Part shown: positions 1-12,087 of the stretch, piece after piece
How the letters are laid out: every line of letters begins with the position of its first letter
Position numbering within the stretch: position 1 is the first letter of the stretch
Assembly (NCBI GenBank): GCA_003118195.1
Contig: BEXV01000113.1
Span: 308,520 to 372,519, forward strand
Origin: Hemicentrotus pulcherrimus
Lineage: Eukaryota > Echinodermata > Echinoidea > Camarodonta > Strongylocentrotidae
Direction: 5' to 3'
Length of the DNA stretch: 64,000 nt
Position numbers and translations under genes: made by a program
Notes under the pieces: generated by a model
Told to the model about the DNA's origin: nothing
What the model saw: only the letters and a program-made list of their open reading frames with translations
Database searches by the model: none

Positions 1-116
1 GTATTTTAATTTTATTTCTTCAGATGAAATGATTTCAATTTAAACTTAGAAGTAGAACTTAGAAGTCAGTCTAAAACCTTCATCTCTCAATAAGTATTGA
101 GTCTCATGCAAGCTAA

Positions 117-955
117 TTAAGTCCACTCCAAAAATAAATTTGCTTTTAATAGATGCAGAAAAACAAGAGAAACAGAGCAAACAAATTTGAATAAAATCAG
201 ATAACTAATAAGGAAGTTATGATTTTTGTTATAAAGTATAAAAGACTATGAAACTTAGAAAATCACTACACAAATTGCCAATATGGTTAGCAGTTTGTGA
301 CGTCATTGCCTTACTATTTATCGGATGCGTATATATTTTTTTATCCCATTATTGAATTCAAGGGCGTAAATCCTTAAGTAAAACCTATTGTTCAGGGGGG
401 ATCAATGAATAGATCAACCCCCTGAACAATATTACATAAGCATTTACGCCCATGATTGATCTCCAAAAACTTGAATGCCCTTGCCCAGGTTATATGATTT
501 GTATCACATTGCGTGCGTGACATTTCACAAAATCTTTAAGGAACTTTGAAGAATTGTTATATTCATAATCCTTGAATTTTATATGAATAGTTTGTCAAAT
601 TTTATATTTTTCATGATTTAACAGAACAAAATTACTTTTTATTAGAGCATCCACATAAAAAACATATTACTATCAATAAAACTGATTTGCTGGTGTGAGG
701 AAATAAGATAGTAGGGAGGAAATTTGAAATTCAAATGATCAATATAATGAAAACAATTAGTGGATAGTGATGCAATGACCTCAAGACTCATGAGTGAGTT
801 GCAAATTTGTCTTATTATTATCAAAGTTTTTCATGTCATTAAAAATTCATCATTCTTACTACGGTAGTTATCCGATTTTGCTCAAATTTTTGATTGGTTT
901 GTCTGATTTTTCTGCTTCTATTGAAAGTAAGTTGTTTTTGGAGTGGACTTGCCCT
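117..955. mobile_element. Inverted-repeat (MITE-like) element, family A copy 1
   Basis: The left end (AAGTCCACTCCAAAAATAAA, 119-138) recurs in reverse complement at the right end (GGAGTGGACTT near 940-950). Arms of about 180-200 bp match with moderate divergence, including CAAATTGC and CGGATAACT-type blocks. It has no coding capacity. It is homologous to the element at 5213-5989, with which it shares interior sequence (GCCCAGGTTATATGATTTGT). It carries a smaller hairpin element at 362-451. Confidence 0.75.
362..451. mobile_element. 90-bp foldback element nested in family A copy 1
   Basis: The termini GGGCGTAAAT and ATTTACGCCC are perfect inverted repeats. Inside, ATTGTTCAGGGGG (from 389) pairs with CCCCCTGAACAAT. 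The homologous stretch in the sister element at 5213-5989 lacks it, so it is most simply a later insertion of a tiny hairpin element. Confidence 0.6.
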
Positions 956-3091
956 GAGAAAGAGCGGGGATTTCAGTAGCTTTAAAATAATATTAGGTCC
1001 TGGAGCATGTAGTTTGCAGGTATTTCTGACAAATAATGTTGAGTGTACATTGGTGTAAAGGTAGGCATAATAATATTGATCCAAATAAAAGCAATGGTCG
1101 ATACCACAGATTTTTCTAGTTACCGTACTTGTTTTCTTTTATTCTAAATTGCATTATGCTCTCCCTCACATTTCTAGCTCTTGCCTTTTCAAGTCCTCAG
1201 TTACAAATGGCTATAAAATATAATAACACCAACCTGCTTTTCAGAATTATGTCTGAGAGCCTATTTACACCTAGGTGTTTGTAGACACTCTTAATGCGGT
1301 AACATGTGTATTGGCTTCAGCTAGACCCTCACCAAAGTCTTTTTATGATCTCACATGAAGTCGAGAAGGTTTTATATCCATAGAAAGACGCAGATCACCA
1401 GTGATCTTTGATGTCAAGCGAAAACCTGTTTACCAGTCTGTCTGCTCAAGGTATATCATCAAGAGGCTTTTGTCTGTTGACAGGGGTCCAAGGATTAGAC
1501 TGTTCAGTAATCTTAGAAGGCATAATGAAATCAGTTCTTGGAAAACATTGAAAATTACAATGACAATAGACACAAAGAAAAGTTTTGATAGCACATGACT
1601 GATATTCCAATTTGTTAACAATAGATTACATTAACAAATCCTACTCCTTTATTGGTTTTATCATTTCTGTTTATCTGATGTACAGTGTATCTGCTTTATA
1701 TTCATGATAAGATGCCTTTTGTTGCCCCAGGGGCCTTTACTCAGGTTTAATTCTATTCCGATTTTTAAGAATTTACAACCAAAAATCTCTGTCAGGGCTG
1801 TGATAGATATTGATACCTGTTAATTAGGTGGCTACTGCATGTTGCTGAAATTTAAGATGGGATGATATTTTTGCATTGTCCTGTGGAATCACATAGAGAT
1901 GTTGTTTCATAAATGTGATATGCAATTTACAAGAGCAGAACACTTTGTTAGCATTATGATGATTTTTCCATGTACACAATGTTCTGATTTAAAGGTATTA
2001 TATGTCCCATTTGCAGGCCCAAAAATATGAAAAGGTTAAATTCCAACAGCATTTGATAGATAATACTAATTTAGAACTTCCCTTTAAAAAGAGGGCTGGA
2101 AAATATAAGTAGGAAAATTTACAGATTATTAGGTTTCAAATCGACTTAAGAGCCAGTTATAAGTAATAGTCTGATTTTCAGAATGTTGTACCGAATGGTC
2201 GTACGTTTTATGCTGCGGAAAGATTCAATCAGTTTAGTTTTGGACATTACAAGAAGTGGGTTATTGATGTAGACAATTGCTTATGTACCCTTTACAGCTC
2301 ATGTTTATGTATGTTATTACCAAAGAAGAAAAAAAAGCCAGTCGGCACTCAATTGGTGTCTGCAAGTGAAGTCTAGCAAGTAAACCGGTTTCCCTGCATA
2401 ATTTGAATATTATTATGACACTGCTAACATTTAAATTTCACAGATAGGACATACATGAGATATTCATAATTTCTGCAAAGTTCTAATTTGATGATGTCTG
2501 CAAAAGGGGCATAGTATCTTTAAAGGATGAGTTTTGTGTGTATATTGGTCCTAGGATTGGACTGCAGTGCTAGTCTTACACAATTTCCCACTCCCTAAAA
2601 ATACAGCATTCCATTATTTTGAGTGAATAACTCATTCTTCATTCGATGAAAGTGGTACTACAAATTGCATTGTACATTTTAGTATAGAGATCTGCTATGC
2701 TGCAATTAGAAGGAATTGTTAAATATACCACACAAATGAGGATGCAAGGACAATGGGTAGCTCTTCCCATTTCCAAACAGTCCTGAACTGTCAACCAACT
2801 CTTGTATCATAGAGCTTCAGATTCCGCAGAAATACTTCTATGACTTTAACTCGATGATCATGGAGAGAGAAAGGAAGTCTTGGTGGGGGAATAGGAATAA
2901 TAGACTGGAGATGAATACAAAGAAAGAGGTCCATGGAAGAACAGCTAAAGTCCATTGTGTGGGTGTTAACAGCCCTATTGTGTACCCCATTCTCAGATGA
3001 CAATGCCGCCACCATGGGTGGTGAAGAGTAGCAGACTGGTCCAGCTAGACCAAACTCTAAACATTACCCTTACACCATTCTTTCTTTGCAG
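956..3091. other. Noncoding stretch before the orphan exon
   Basis: AT-rich with no recognised repeat. One open frame on the + strand around 1347-1598 has a usable GT after CTCAAG at 1449, but no convincing acceptor or family match. Confidence 0.5.
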
Positions 3092-3331
3092 GAGTGGAAC
3101 ATAGAGGAGAAAACAGTTAAACCTCTCTTTGTGATTAAGAAGGAAGTTACATTGAATGTTCTGAGGGATTGTAACAGGATTAATGTTCTTAATGCCTGCA
3201 GCAAAAATAGGACAGTAACTTTTCTGTATCAAGATGGGACTCATCATTTTGTGAGGATCACAGCATATGTTAGGCTAAAACAGGAGTACAGAACTTCAGA
3301 AGGAGTAAACCTTCAAGACTTCACAGGTCAG
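3092..3331 (+). CDS. Single internal exon of an unrecognised gene
   Basis: An 80-codon, phase 0-0 exon bounded by a pyrimidine-rich acceptor (CCATTCTTTCTTTGCAG, ending 3091) and a strong donor (CAG|GTGAGT, at 3332). The peptide starts EWNIEEKTVKPLF and ends VNLQDFTGQ. Its middle part (NVLRDCNRINVLNACSKNR, then TVTFLYQDGTHHFVRITAY) has the alternating pattern of beta-strands with a D-G-T turn. Codon use, charge and hydrophobic pattern look coding, and the frame closes right after the donor. I do not recognise the family. Similar strand-turn segments occur in several ciliary and centrosomal proteins, but that is only an impression. No partner exon was found in the window, so the rest is presumably upstream of 1 or in exons too short to see. 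Confidence 0.6.
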
Positions 3332-3554
3332 GTGAGTTAAAAACATATATCAAATTATGCATGGACAAGTAAGCAGTAGTGTGATGTATAATTGATACTA
3401 AATGCAGTCATACTTTCCAAAGTTGATTAGTTGACAATTTCTATCAAAAGGGGAAATTCTGTCAGATTTAAAGGGAAGATTAATTCCAGCAGTAACTACA
3501 TGTAGGTAGCCTTAATTCTCCCCATCTGTTTGAGCAATTAATTTTGAAGAGTTA

Positions 3555-4098
3555 GACTCTCTTTTACTTTTTTCACACTGGCAATATTTTGCTTCACCCC
3601 ATACTATATAGGTGGGGTTAGGGGAGGGTCTTAGCCCTACCTATAGTACGGGGTTAAGCCTATTCCACTCTCTGTTCAGACTGGCTTTTACCAAAGTGGG
3701 CTAAAGTTGGCTTACCCCACCTATAGTACGGGGTAAACTAACCCTGCAAATAGCAGGGCTAACTCGCAATTGTGGTGCTAACTCCTGCTAACCCCGCAAT
3801 TGCGGTGCCATGCAAGCAAATGAATGAGAACAGAAACGAAAAGTAGTCCGGTACTACGCAATGGAATATATCGCAGCTGGCCATGCAGATGCGAAGTATG
3901 TCCAATCATAACATTCACGATATCTGGGGTTAACGAATTGCAGTGAGAACAGCGTCAATTTTCCTAATCCGGAATAGGCGCTAGTACTGGACTAAAAACA
4001 GTGTGTGTGAAAAGCAAAAAAAAATAGTCTGGGGTGAAGGATAGTACGGGCTAAGCAAAGTACGGGGTTAAGCAAAACCAGTGTGAAAAGAGTATTGG
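3555..4098. mobile_element. Inverted-repeat element with TTTTCACACTGG termini
   Basis: The left arm (TTTTTCACACTGGC...TTGCTTCACCCC) pairs with the right arm (GGGGTTAAGCAAAACCAGTG, then TGAAAAGAGT). The interior is full of short motifs TAGTACGGGGT and TAACCC in both orientations. No coding frame. The right half is duplicated at 4297-4666. Confidence 0.65.
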
Positions 4099-4666
4099 AG
4101 AGTTTGCAGGATAAGCTTTAAATTCTATCAGATTGCTTATCCTATGATATCACTTCTTATTCTGCATGATGTACTACTTAATCAGTAAGCCCATGTGATT
4201 ATTTTCAGGTGTTCCTGAGTTGTAATACTCCATTTTGGCACTTTCAGTTCTTTACAGGATCTTGTTGAAGGATAATGGATTGTTCTTCCCTACATNGGGG
4301 TTAACGAATTGCAGTGAGAACAGCGTCAATTTTCCTAATCCGGAATAGGCGCTAGTACTGGACTAAAAACAGTGTGTGTGAAAAGCAAAAAAAAATAGTC
4401 TGGGGTGAAGGATAGTACGGGCTAAGCAAAGTACGGGGTTAAGCAAAACCAGTGTGAAAAGAGTATTGGAGAGTTTGCAGGATAAGCTTTAAATTCTATC
4501 AGATTGCTTATCCTATGATATCACTTCTTATTCTGCATGATGTACTACTTAATCAGTAAGCCCATGTGATTATTTTCAGGTGTTCCTGAGTTGTAATACT
4601 CCATTTTGGCACTTTCAGTTCTTTACAGGATCTTGTTGAAGGATAATGGATTGTTCTTCCCTACAT
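3926..4666 (+). repeat. Exact 370-bp direct duplication joined by one N
   Basis: Bases 3926-4295 and 4297-4666 read identically by eye, starting GGGGTTAACGAATTGCAGTG and ending TTCTTCCCTACAT. The single N at 4296 is the junction. An identical copy across an N points to an unmerged contig overlap rather than biology. Confidence 0.85.
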
Positions 4667-5212
4667 GTAGCTGCCCCTTGTATTGATTGATAATCCATTT
4701 TCCAATTCTTGTGGTCTGAATTAAGGCTGGGCGTAAGAAGATTACACCGTCAATGAGATTTGTTCCGGACTTCTTGTTACATTATTGTATTATTGATCAG
4801 TTTCAAGTGACTTAGAAACAATCAATCATCCACATCCATCAGGCCTCTTTGCATGGCTTCATGATACAGCTGTAGTAGGTCCATGGATACATGCACAATG
4901 ACTCTCAGATATTTGTTTCTGGAAGCTACAACTCCTGTAAGACCACTCACAGGAGACCATGCAGAAATGGGATCTTTATAGGCAGGTGCTCTTCATATAC
5001 AGGTTCGTCTGATACATGTTTCCATACACAATGCTCTCAATTAAGGGAAACAAAATAGTTAGGTGGTTGCTAAAGAAGATGGGCTTGTTTTACATCCATT
5101 ATCTTCTGTGGCTTTATTTTATCCTTGATATAACTAGCATTTGTAATGTTGTGAGTGTATCTGATTGGTAACTAGCCTAGCTCTATCACCAAGGATAACA
5201 TGATCTTATTAA

Positions 5213-5989
5213 AGGACAAGTCCACTCGAAAAATAACTTACTTTCAATAAAAGCAGAAAAATAAAACAAACCAATCAAAAGAAGTTTGAGCAAAATCGGA
5301 TAACTACATGTAATAAGAAAGTTATGAATTTTTGAAAAAGTATGTAAAACTATGGAACAATGAGATTCACAGCACAAATTGCCAAGTTGGTTATCAGTTT
5401 GTGACGTCATGTCCTCACAACTTATCAGTTGCTTTACATAGTTTAATCCAATTAATTTCCCTTTTTATCCCTCAAAACTTGATTTCCCTATGCCTTTGCC
5501 CAGGTTATATGATTTGTATCATATTGCTTGCATGACATTTCCCAAAAACTTTTATGAATTTTGAAGAATTGATACTATTAATGAATATTGTATTTTATGA
5601 TTATTGATTTTTTATATAGTTTATCAAAATTCATTTTCCCCATGATTTAACTGGACAAAAATTACTCGTCATTTGTGCACTCCACACAAACACTTATTAC
5701 TAACAATCTAACTTGGATGCTGGTGCGAAGAAATAGGATTCTTAGGGTGAAGGAAATAGGAAATTTATATTATTAATATACAGAAAATAATTAGTGGATA
5801 GTGAGGACCATAGTCACAGACTCATGAGTGAGTTGCCAATTTGTGTAGTGATTTTCAAAGTTTTTCATGTCATTAAAAATTCATAACTTTCTTATTAGTT
5901 ATCCGATTTTGCTCAAACTTTTTTTGATTGGTTTGTCTGATTTTTCTGGTTCTATTGAAAGTAATTTATTTTTGGAGTGGACTTGGGCT
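5213..5989. mobile_element. Inverted-repeat (MITE-like) element, family A copy 2
   Basis: The termini are AGGACAAGTCCACTC and, in reverse complement, AGCCCAAGTCCACTC. Both are flanked by TTAA (5209-5212 and 5990-5993), so a TTAA target duplication is possible, as in piggyBac-type insertion. Arms of about 200 bp are inverted copies of each other around a unique AT-rich middle. There is no transposase frame. The short frames inside are repeat-derived. Confidence 0.78.
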
Positions 5990-5993
5990 TTAA

Positions 5994-7039
5994 GTAGTTT
6001 AGAACTCATGTAGAATTATCCCACTTGCTATGGGAACTGGGTGGCTCTTCTACTAAACCCATGGAAATGAGAGAATTAAGTTGTCAATTTCATAGACTCT
6101 TTTGATAGACTCTTCATAACTAATTGAATTGCTTTTGTGCTTAAAGTGCCCCATGATGATCTCCCTGCTTCCTGATTCTCACTTGAAATCAAGCATGGAT
6201 TTTGATGAAAATTTGTTCAAATGTTCAGCATATATGATGTGTTGCATAATAGTAGTTTCAAAACCAGATAAACATGACATGTAATTATGCACCACAAGAG
6301 GAAATGTCTATATCTGTAGTATTACAATTTTGTGGGAATAAATGTAGCAATTCTGTAAATTTCAGCATAACATCTATACACAATAGCATAGACTACTTAC
6401 AAGTTGTATGTTCCTATCTAACTCTCTTTCTGACAAACTAATTTAAACAAATGTCTATTCATACAAAACCAACCTATTATCGTTGTATACAACCAGCCCA
6501 TTATTGTTTGTAATGTTTAGTTGGTATGCAATGTTGATCAACGATGTGCTGTGTTTCTTTTCTATTACAAACTCCTTACAAACAGTGAGTTGTGTTTTCT
6601 TTTATAGAGGAAATTACCGGTAGATCCTCCCTAATTATTATACTCAAGAGAATACTTCTATTGCCGACTGGGGCAGTCTGGTTTGAGATTGGGATGTGTG
6701 TCCCCCTCTAGTCCTTTCTATTTTGCTCTGGTATCTTGTGAAAAGAGAATCCTGGTAAGTGCCAAAAGGAATGAAATGGAGCAGTAACAACATCAAATTT
6801 CTGTTAAGATATTTTGGTTTGGTTTCCCACCCAGGCGGATGAATGAAGCCTGCGTTGTGTGTCAACGTGCCCCTCCCCTTGTTCCATAGACACAGGCTAT
6901 GTTAAGTGGAAAACACTTCGTCCCTCGCATAGGACGTTATACGGGGGCCCCATGTAGAGAATAGTCACTACCATAAGAACCCACTGAAGTATTTGTACAA
7001 GAGTAGGGGGAAATCCCGTCGTAGTGGTCCACCAGCACA
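5994..7039. other. Noncoding stretch
   Basis: AT-rich. Nothing supported apart from short frames. Confidence 0.5.
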
Positions 7040-8430
7040 CCCCGGTATGGAGTGGTGAAGTGTGACATCATCAAAGATCTGTTTTTATAATTTTTCAATT
7101 TTTTCTTCATATTCAGAAAGACCATCATGAATAATGTCCGAAGGTCGAAAACCAATTGAATATGTTAAGTATTGGCCGAGATATGACCATCTGAATAAGT
7201 GGAACTCAGTGTTATAGTGCTCTGGTTTATAACATTAGGAACCGGGGGCCGTTTCTCGAAACCGTCATAACTACAAGATCAACGACATCTCGCCACTGTC
7301 ACGCAACTTGTAAGCTAAGTGTTTCACGAAGCAGTCTTTGCCAAGATGAGCGACAACTTCAGAGACAAGCGAATTGTCACTGCTCCGAACATGTCATATC
7401 TTTTTAATTGCTGTAAAGCGCCATCACAAGTCAGATTGTTGCTTTTTCATAGGCCGCGAAATGTACGGTTAGTTTCACTATCATTTTGAGAAAAATATAG
7501 ACGAGTTCGGTACGTAAATCTCTGGGATGCGAAATGCGAATGTTAAGAAGTGATAATAAAAATTATACAGAAATTTAAAAAAGCTGAATATAAACATTAA
7601 ACCACAAATCATTAAACTATAACATATAAGTAAAAGATATAAGAATGTTACACATCGTTGTCCATAGTTGATCCATAGTCTTTTCTTCGGATACCACATA
7701 CCTTTGGGGGCCTATGTGCATTATTATTTACTCTCTAATTACTTCTTCGAAATTATATTTTTGATATCAAATCGATTATATAACAAGTATTTATGAGACT
7801 CTAGCATAAAACTGGCTGAAAAAAAGGTATTTTTCCTAAAATTCGTCGTCACATAAAACTAAAAAGTATGTATTGATAAACTATCACATTACGGTATCCT
7901 TCAACTACCTTTTGATTGGACTGTCGAGAAAAAAAACACTCACCGGTTTTTCTTCAAATTAAGCATCTTTACAGAAATATTCAAATCGTTCAATGATCTT
8001 CATTTGATAATGACACCATTTGTTATTTATTTCAGGAGAATTTATATGTATATATATCTTTTTGAACAATTTTAGCCCCAAAACATGTTTTTGGTTATTA
8101 GTGATAAATCAAATGGATCGTGACGAAGACTATGATCTTAAGCCACTAGAGTCGATATCTTGTCTGTCATGGCTTCGTGAAACGGTTTATCCACTTCATG
8201 ACATCTCCGTAGGTCGCCGACAAAGATACGACTGTCATGGAGTTGGTTTCGAGAAACGGCCCCCAGAGCACTATAACATATTTCAGCCAATATATATACT
8301 TATCATAATCAATTGGTTTTTGACATTCAGACATCATTTTTGATGTTCTTTTGGAAAATGATGAAAAAAATGAGAAATTTAAAAAATAGATTTTTATGAT
8401 GTAACAGCTTTGGTACTCTATAGAAGATGA
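7040..8430. mobile_element. Large composite inverted-repeat element
   Basis: Outer arms of about 180 bp (7040-7225 and 8265-8430) are inverted homologues. They share GTTATAGTGCTCTGG, AAAACCAATTGA and ATCATAAAAATCT-type blocks. Inside sits a second pair of termini, GGGGGCCGTTTCTCGAAACC at 7244-7263 and its reverse complement ending at 8264. These are typical of short invertebrate MITEs. There is no transposase frame. Confidence 0.65.
7244..8264. mobile_element. Inner element with 20-bp GGGGGCCGTTTCTCGAAACC termini
   Basis: It has a perfect 20-bp terminal inverted repeat. Subterminal GTTTCACGAAGC-type motifs appear near both ends. At about 1.0 kb it is long for a MITE, and its middle (7480-8030) is AT-rich and noncoding. 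Confidence 0.6.
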
Positions 8431-8911
8431 TACTCTGTAAAGAGGGATGTACTCAATGGAAAAAGAAGAATATATTTATCATGTTGTGCAGACCTGTATC
8501 ATCTTGGGAGATCCTAATCAAATGACAGAAAAATCCATTGTTTTTATATTGAATAATAACCAAATGCCAAAATTTGACTTTCAGATGTAAAGGGTTTATA
8601 AAACTTATGAAAGCGGCATTAGTTTAACTGTAAAATGTGTCATACTATTTGATGCTCTTTTAAATAATTTTGAAGGTTTACTTTCCCTTTACCTTATGAC
8701 AAAATCAGACTCAAAAGGTATTACCAAAGAGATGTATAGAACATGGATTTAATATTATGTTAAATCCATTGGAGTAGAAAGTTTCCTTAATTGTTACATC
8801 TACAAAATGAAGAAGAGATAATTCGCTTGCAAGGTGACAGTTTGTAAAGCACCAAGTTGCCGGATTTCCCATTAAACGGATAAGCAGTCATGTGTTCAGG
8901 TACACGTTTGG

Positions 8912-9418
8912 TCACAATAGGCCCGTCTTCACTATCTCGAGATTGCCAAATATCCAGCTATTTGAACTATCCCGATCGCATCTATCAAGCTATTTGCGTC
9001 TTCATTAGACCGAAGTAGCAAATTAGCTGGATAGTTGGTCGGGATAATATCCCAAGATATCTCGGTCTAGTTTGCAAAATATCCCGCTATTTCCGAACTA
9101 GCGGGAGAGTTTGCGACCGTCTTCATTAGACCGAAGTACGGATTCAAATATCCCGATCCCATCATGCACAACGATTTCTGGTTCGCACATGGTATCTATA
9201 CCGCTCAGCGCGCTAGTACAACCACTGACCTCGAGTAAACACGGAAAACCGCAAACTAGACTGATCTATCTTGGGATATTATCCCGACCAACTATCCAGC
9301 TAATTTGCTACTTCGGTCTAATTAAGACGCAAATAAGCTGGATTGTTTGCGATCGGGATAATGCAAATAGCTGGATATTTGGCAATCTCGAGATAGTGCA
9401 GACACGCCTAGTTGTGAC
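8912..9418. mobile_element. Palindromic element with about 175-bp arms
   Basis: The left arm (8912-9085) and right arm (9240-9418) are near-identical inverted copies. Examples are ATCTCGAGATTGCCAAATAT and TAGCTGGATAGTTGGTCGGG with their complements. The spacer is about 155 bp. The motif TTCATTAGACCGAAGTA occurs in the left arm and again at 9120-9137, and resembles the terminus of the element at 33630. Confidence 0.75.
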
Positions 9419-11194
9419 AGGTTAGTAACACTAGCCCGGATTGTGATCATCATTCCATTTAAAATCAATTGGGAAGGGGGGGGGGACATGTAGAGGTTTT
9501 TAATGAAGAACATTGCAGTGATTTTCATGCGAATGGGAGCTAATTTTAAATAAAAATCATTGAAATTGTTGGACCCTCTTCTGATTGTGCTCTCATACAG
9601 TGCGAAACAACTCAAGATTTACAGGCAGAAATCTCCTTTCTTTGAGTGATGCATAGATCATTCTCAATCATATTCTTACCTCTAACTATGGATAGAAGTA
9701 ACAATCTGTTCAGTATATTCTTATCAGTCATAATTTTGTCAGAGCAAAACAGCAGGACACAACATTGGACCATAACTAGCCTGGACAAACCAGTCACCCT
9801 GATTAGTCTTGGTTTCTTGTTGGTGGCCGGACACCAGCTTTATCACAGTACTGATGGAGACATCATTTACATTGTGTATAAATCATTTTTGTATTGAAGA
9901 CGCCCTAGTGCTCTAAGGTCTGTTTTTCATGCCTTTCGTGTTGACAGTTGATCCACACTTTTTTTGTCCCTGACACTAAGGTATATAAAACTATATGCAT
10001 CCCTACAGATTAGTTTCAGTTCAGAACCAAACTGATAAATAGTGGTCATAAAGATAAGTCAGATTTGGCTTCCAAAAGAAAAAAGCAAATCCTTTTCCTA
10101 TCCGATGATAAAAAACTATGCATGAAAGGACAATTTTCTATCTCCTAGGCTAAATAATAGGATGTGTATTGAGCCGCCAGTATAGAAAGTTTTATTGAGA
10201 GGATCGAGCTTCATACTTACCCGTACACTGGGTATGTACCTTTTGGTTGAGCTGCTTATTCTGCATTGAATATCATCCTAGGGACTGGTGTACAAATCCT
10301 GGATGAATTAGAGAGATTTAACTGTAAATGAAAGGACATGTTTGTAGTTATAGGGACTATCATTATTGGACTATGATTAAAGGAAAAGCTAGAAACCCAC
10401 CATATATCTTTTCAAAATGAACAAATCTTTAATAATTTGGTATGTGGCCAAGTGAGAGAGTTTTTTCTACAGCTATTTACAGGTGTAGCTGAATTAATGT
10501 AAATGTGAGCTTTGAAATGTGTAAAAAGAGGTAATGAATTTCATCTGGACTGTTTTGCAAGTGAAAATAATGCCAAACAAACATGAAATTTGATTTCACA
10601 TATGTTCAATAAGATGATTTAATTTTTTATCAATTATCAATAATAAAGAGGGAGTTTAAATGAAGCAGATCATGACAGCTGCATATCAAGGGTCAGAATG
10701 TCATTCCACTGTTACCGATAATGACCTTCTTGTTCTCAGCAGAAGGAATATGAATTCTATAGATATCCTAACATCGTGGATTCTCTAGACATTGAAGTTG
10801 CTCATGCATGGGTATATAGAGGGCAGCACACAGACGTACAACACGGGAGCGCAAAACCCTTTTGGCTCAGTGTTATGTAGTGATCGCAAGTAGAGGTCCA
10901 ACTTGCCTACTTCACAAACGACTATAATTCCACGCATGAACATCTTTAACAATTGGTTTAAAATTCAGGCCATGCGCAATTCACTAGCTCAATGTTTATT
11001 TAGGAACATTCAGAAAAACTGGGTCATGTATAAAAGATATGTGGGAGGGGGTGATGTGTGTAATATCACTCTTGTCAAATTGTACTCTACATTAGTACAT
11101 TGTACTTACTGAAAAAAAGAAATAGCAAAAGAGTGGGAGGAAAGGGGTCTATCATTCAGTGAAGGAGTTGATTATCTAGAAACATGGACTTGCA
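9419..11194. other. Noncoding stretch
   Basis: AT-rich. An open + frame at 9646-9897 lacks splice sites of quality and family resemblance. No repeat recognised. Confidence 0.5.
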
Positions 11195-11547
11195 AAGAGT
11201 GCGTTTATCGACTTTTGCTTTTTCAAAACAGCTTTGCGCTTATCATCCATCAGGAACGTGATTCTGGCTCACATACACTTATCAAAACACTGTTTCTAAA
11301 GACACTTTTTCTCCTAACTAGAAATTAACCTGGGAAGGTCTGAAATATATATACGTTTTTCAAAACAACTTTTGCGCTTACGGTATCATCTTTCAGAAAC
11401 ATGATTAGGGCTCATATACGCATTTCCAAACAGTGTTTCTAAAGACATATGGAAACAAGCTTGCGTTTATCAACTTGCAAATTTGCCTGAATCACGTTTG
11501 AAAACGCTGATTATAGGCTGGAAAAGAGTTGATAAACACACTCTAAG
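11195..11547. mobile_element. Inverted-repeat element, GCGTTTATC family
   Basis: The termini are AGAGTGCGTTTATCGACTTT and, in reverse complement, AGAGTGTGTTTATCAACTCT. Two internal direct-repeat units (TTTTCAAAACA..TTTGCGCTTA, then AACACTGTTTCTAAAGACA) suggest internal duplication. It is related to the element at 28995-29487. Confidence 0.65.
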
Positions 11548-12087
11548 AAATGTCATTCATTATAATCACAGGGCAGGAGGTTCTCTATCATGTCCCTGGT
11601 TCTATGATTAAACAATGTGAAAATCACCACGACTGAGATAGTCTGATAATTCCCAAACCACAGTTGTCAGTGCATAATTTGTGGTTTCTAGTATTTGCAA
11701 AGATGACATTAAATCTGACATGTCAGGTAGATGCACAATCTTTTGTTCGTTGTCAAACCCATGAAATAACCGGGATTTGTGGACCATCAACCATGCTCCA
11801 GATTTATAGTTAGGAAACAAAGTGGAAAATTCATTTTGTCTGAAGCAAACAGTCGGTTTTAAGCTCCAAAATACACTCTATTTGAACTGATGTGGACCAA
11901 CGTACCTGGGAATGCAGTTCGATTGGACAGACCATTCAAATAATTATGGTTACGGCCGGGTATTCAAAGTTTTGAAATTGAACCCTTATCCTAATTGCAA
12001 CATCATTCACCCAGCATCTTGATAAGTTGATTTTTGTCTGTCATATGCACTTCATTATTCTCGCCGTCCATGACGAGGAGAGCTTTA

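Noticed and set aside
1347..1598. Open + strand frame with a basic, protein-like composition
   Set aside because: No convincing acceptor, no recognised motif and no partner exon; could be chance.
3926..4666. Segmental duplication as a biological event
   Set aside because: The copies are identical and meet at an N, so an assembly artefact is the better explanation.
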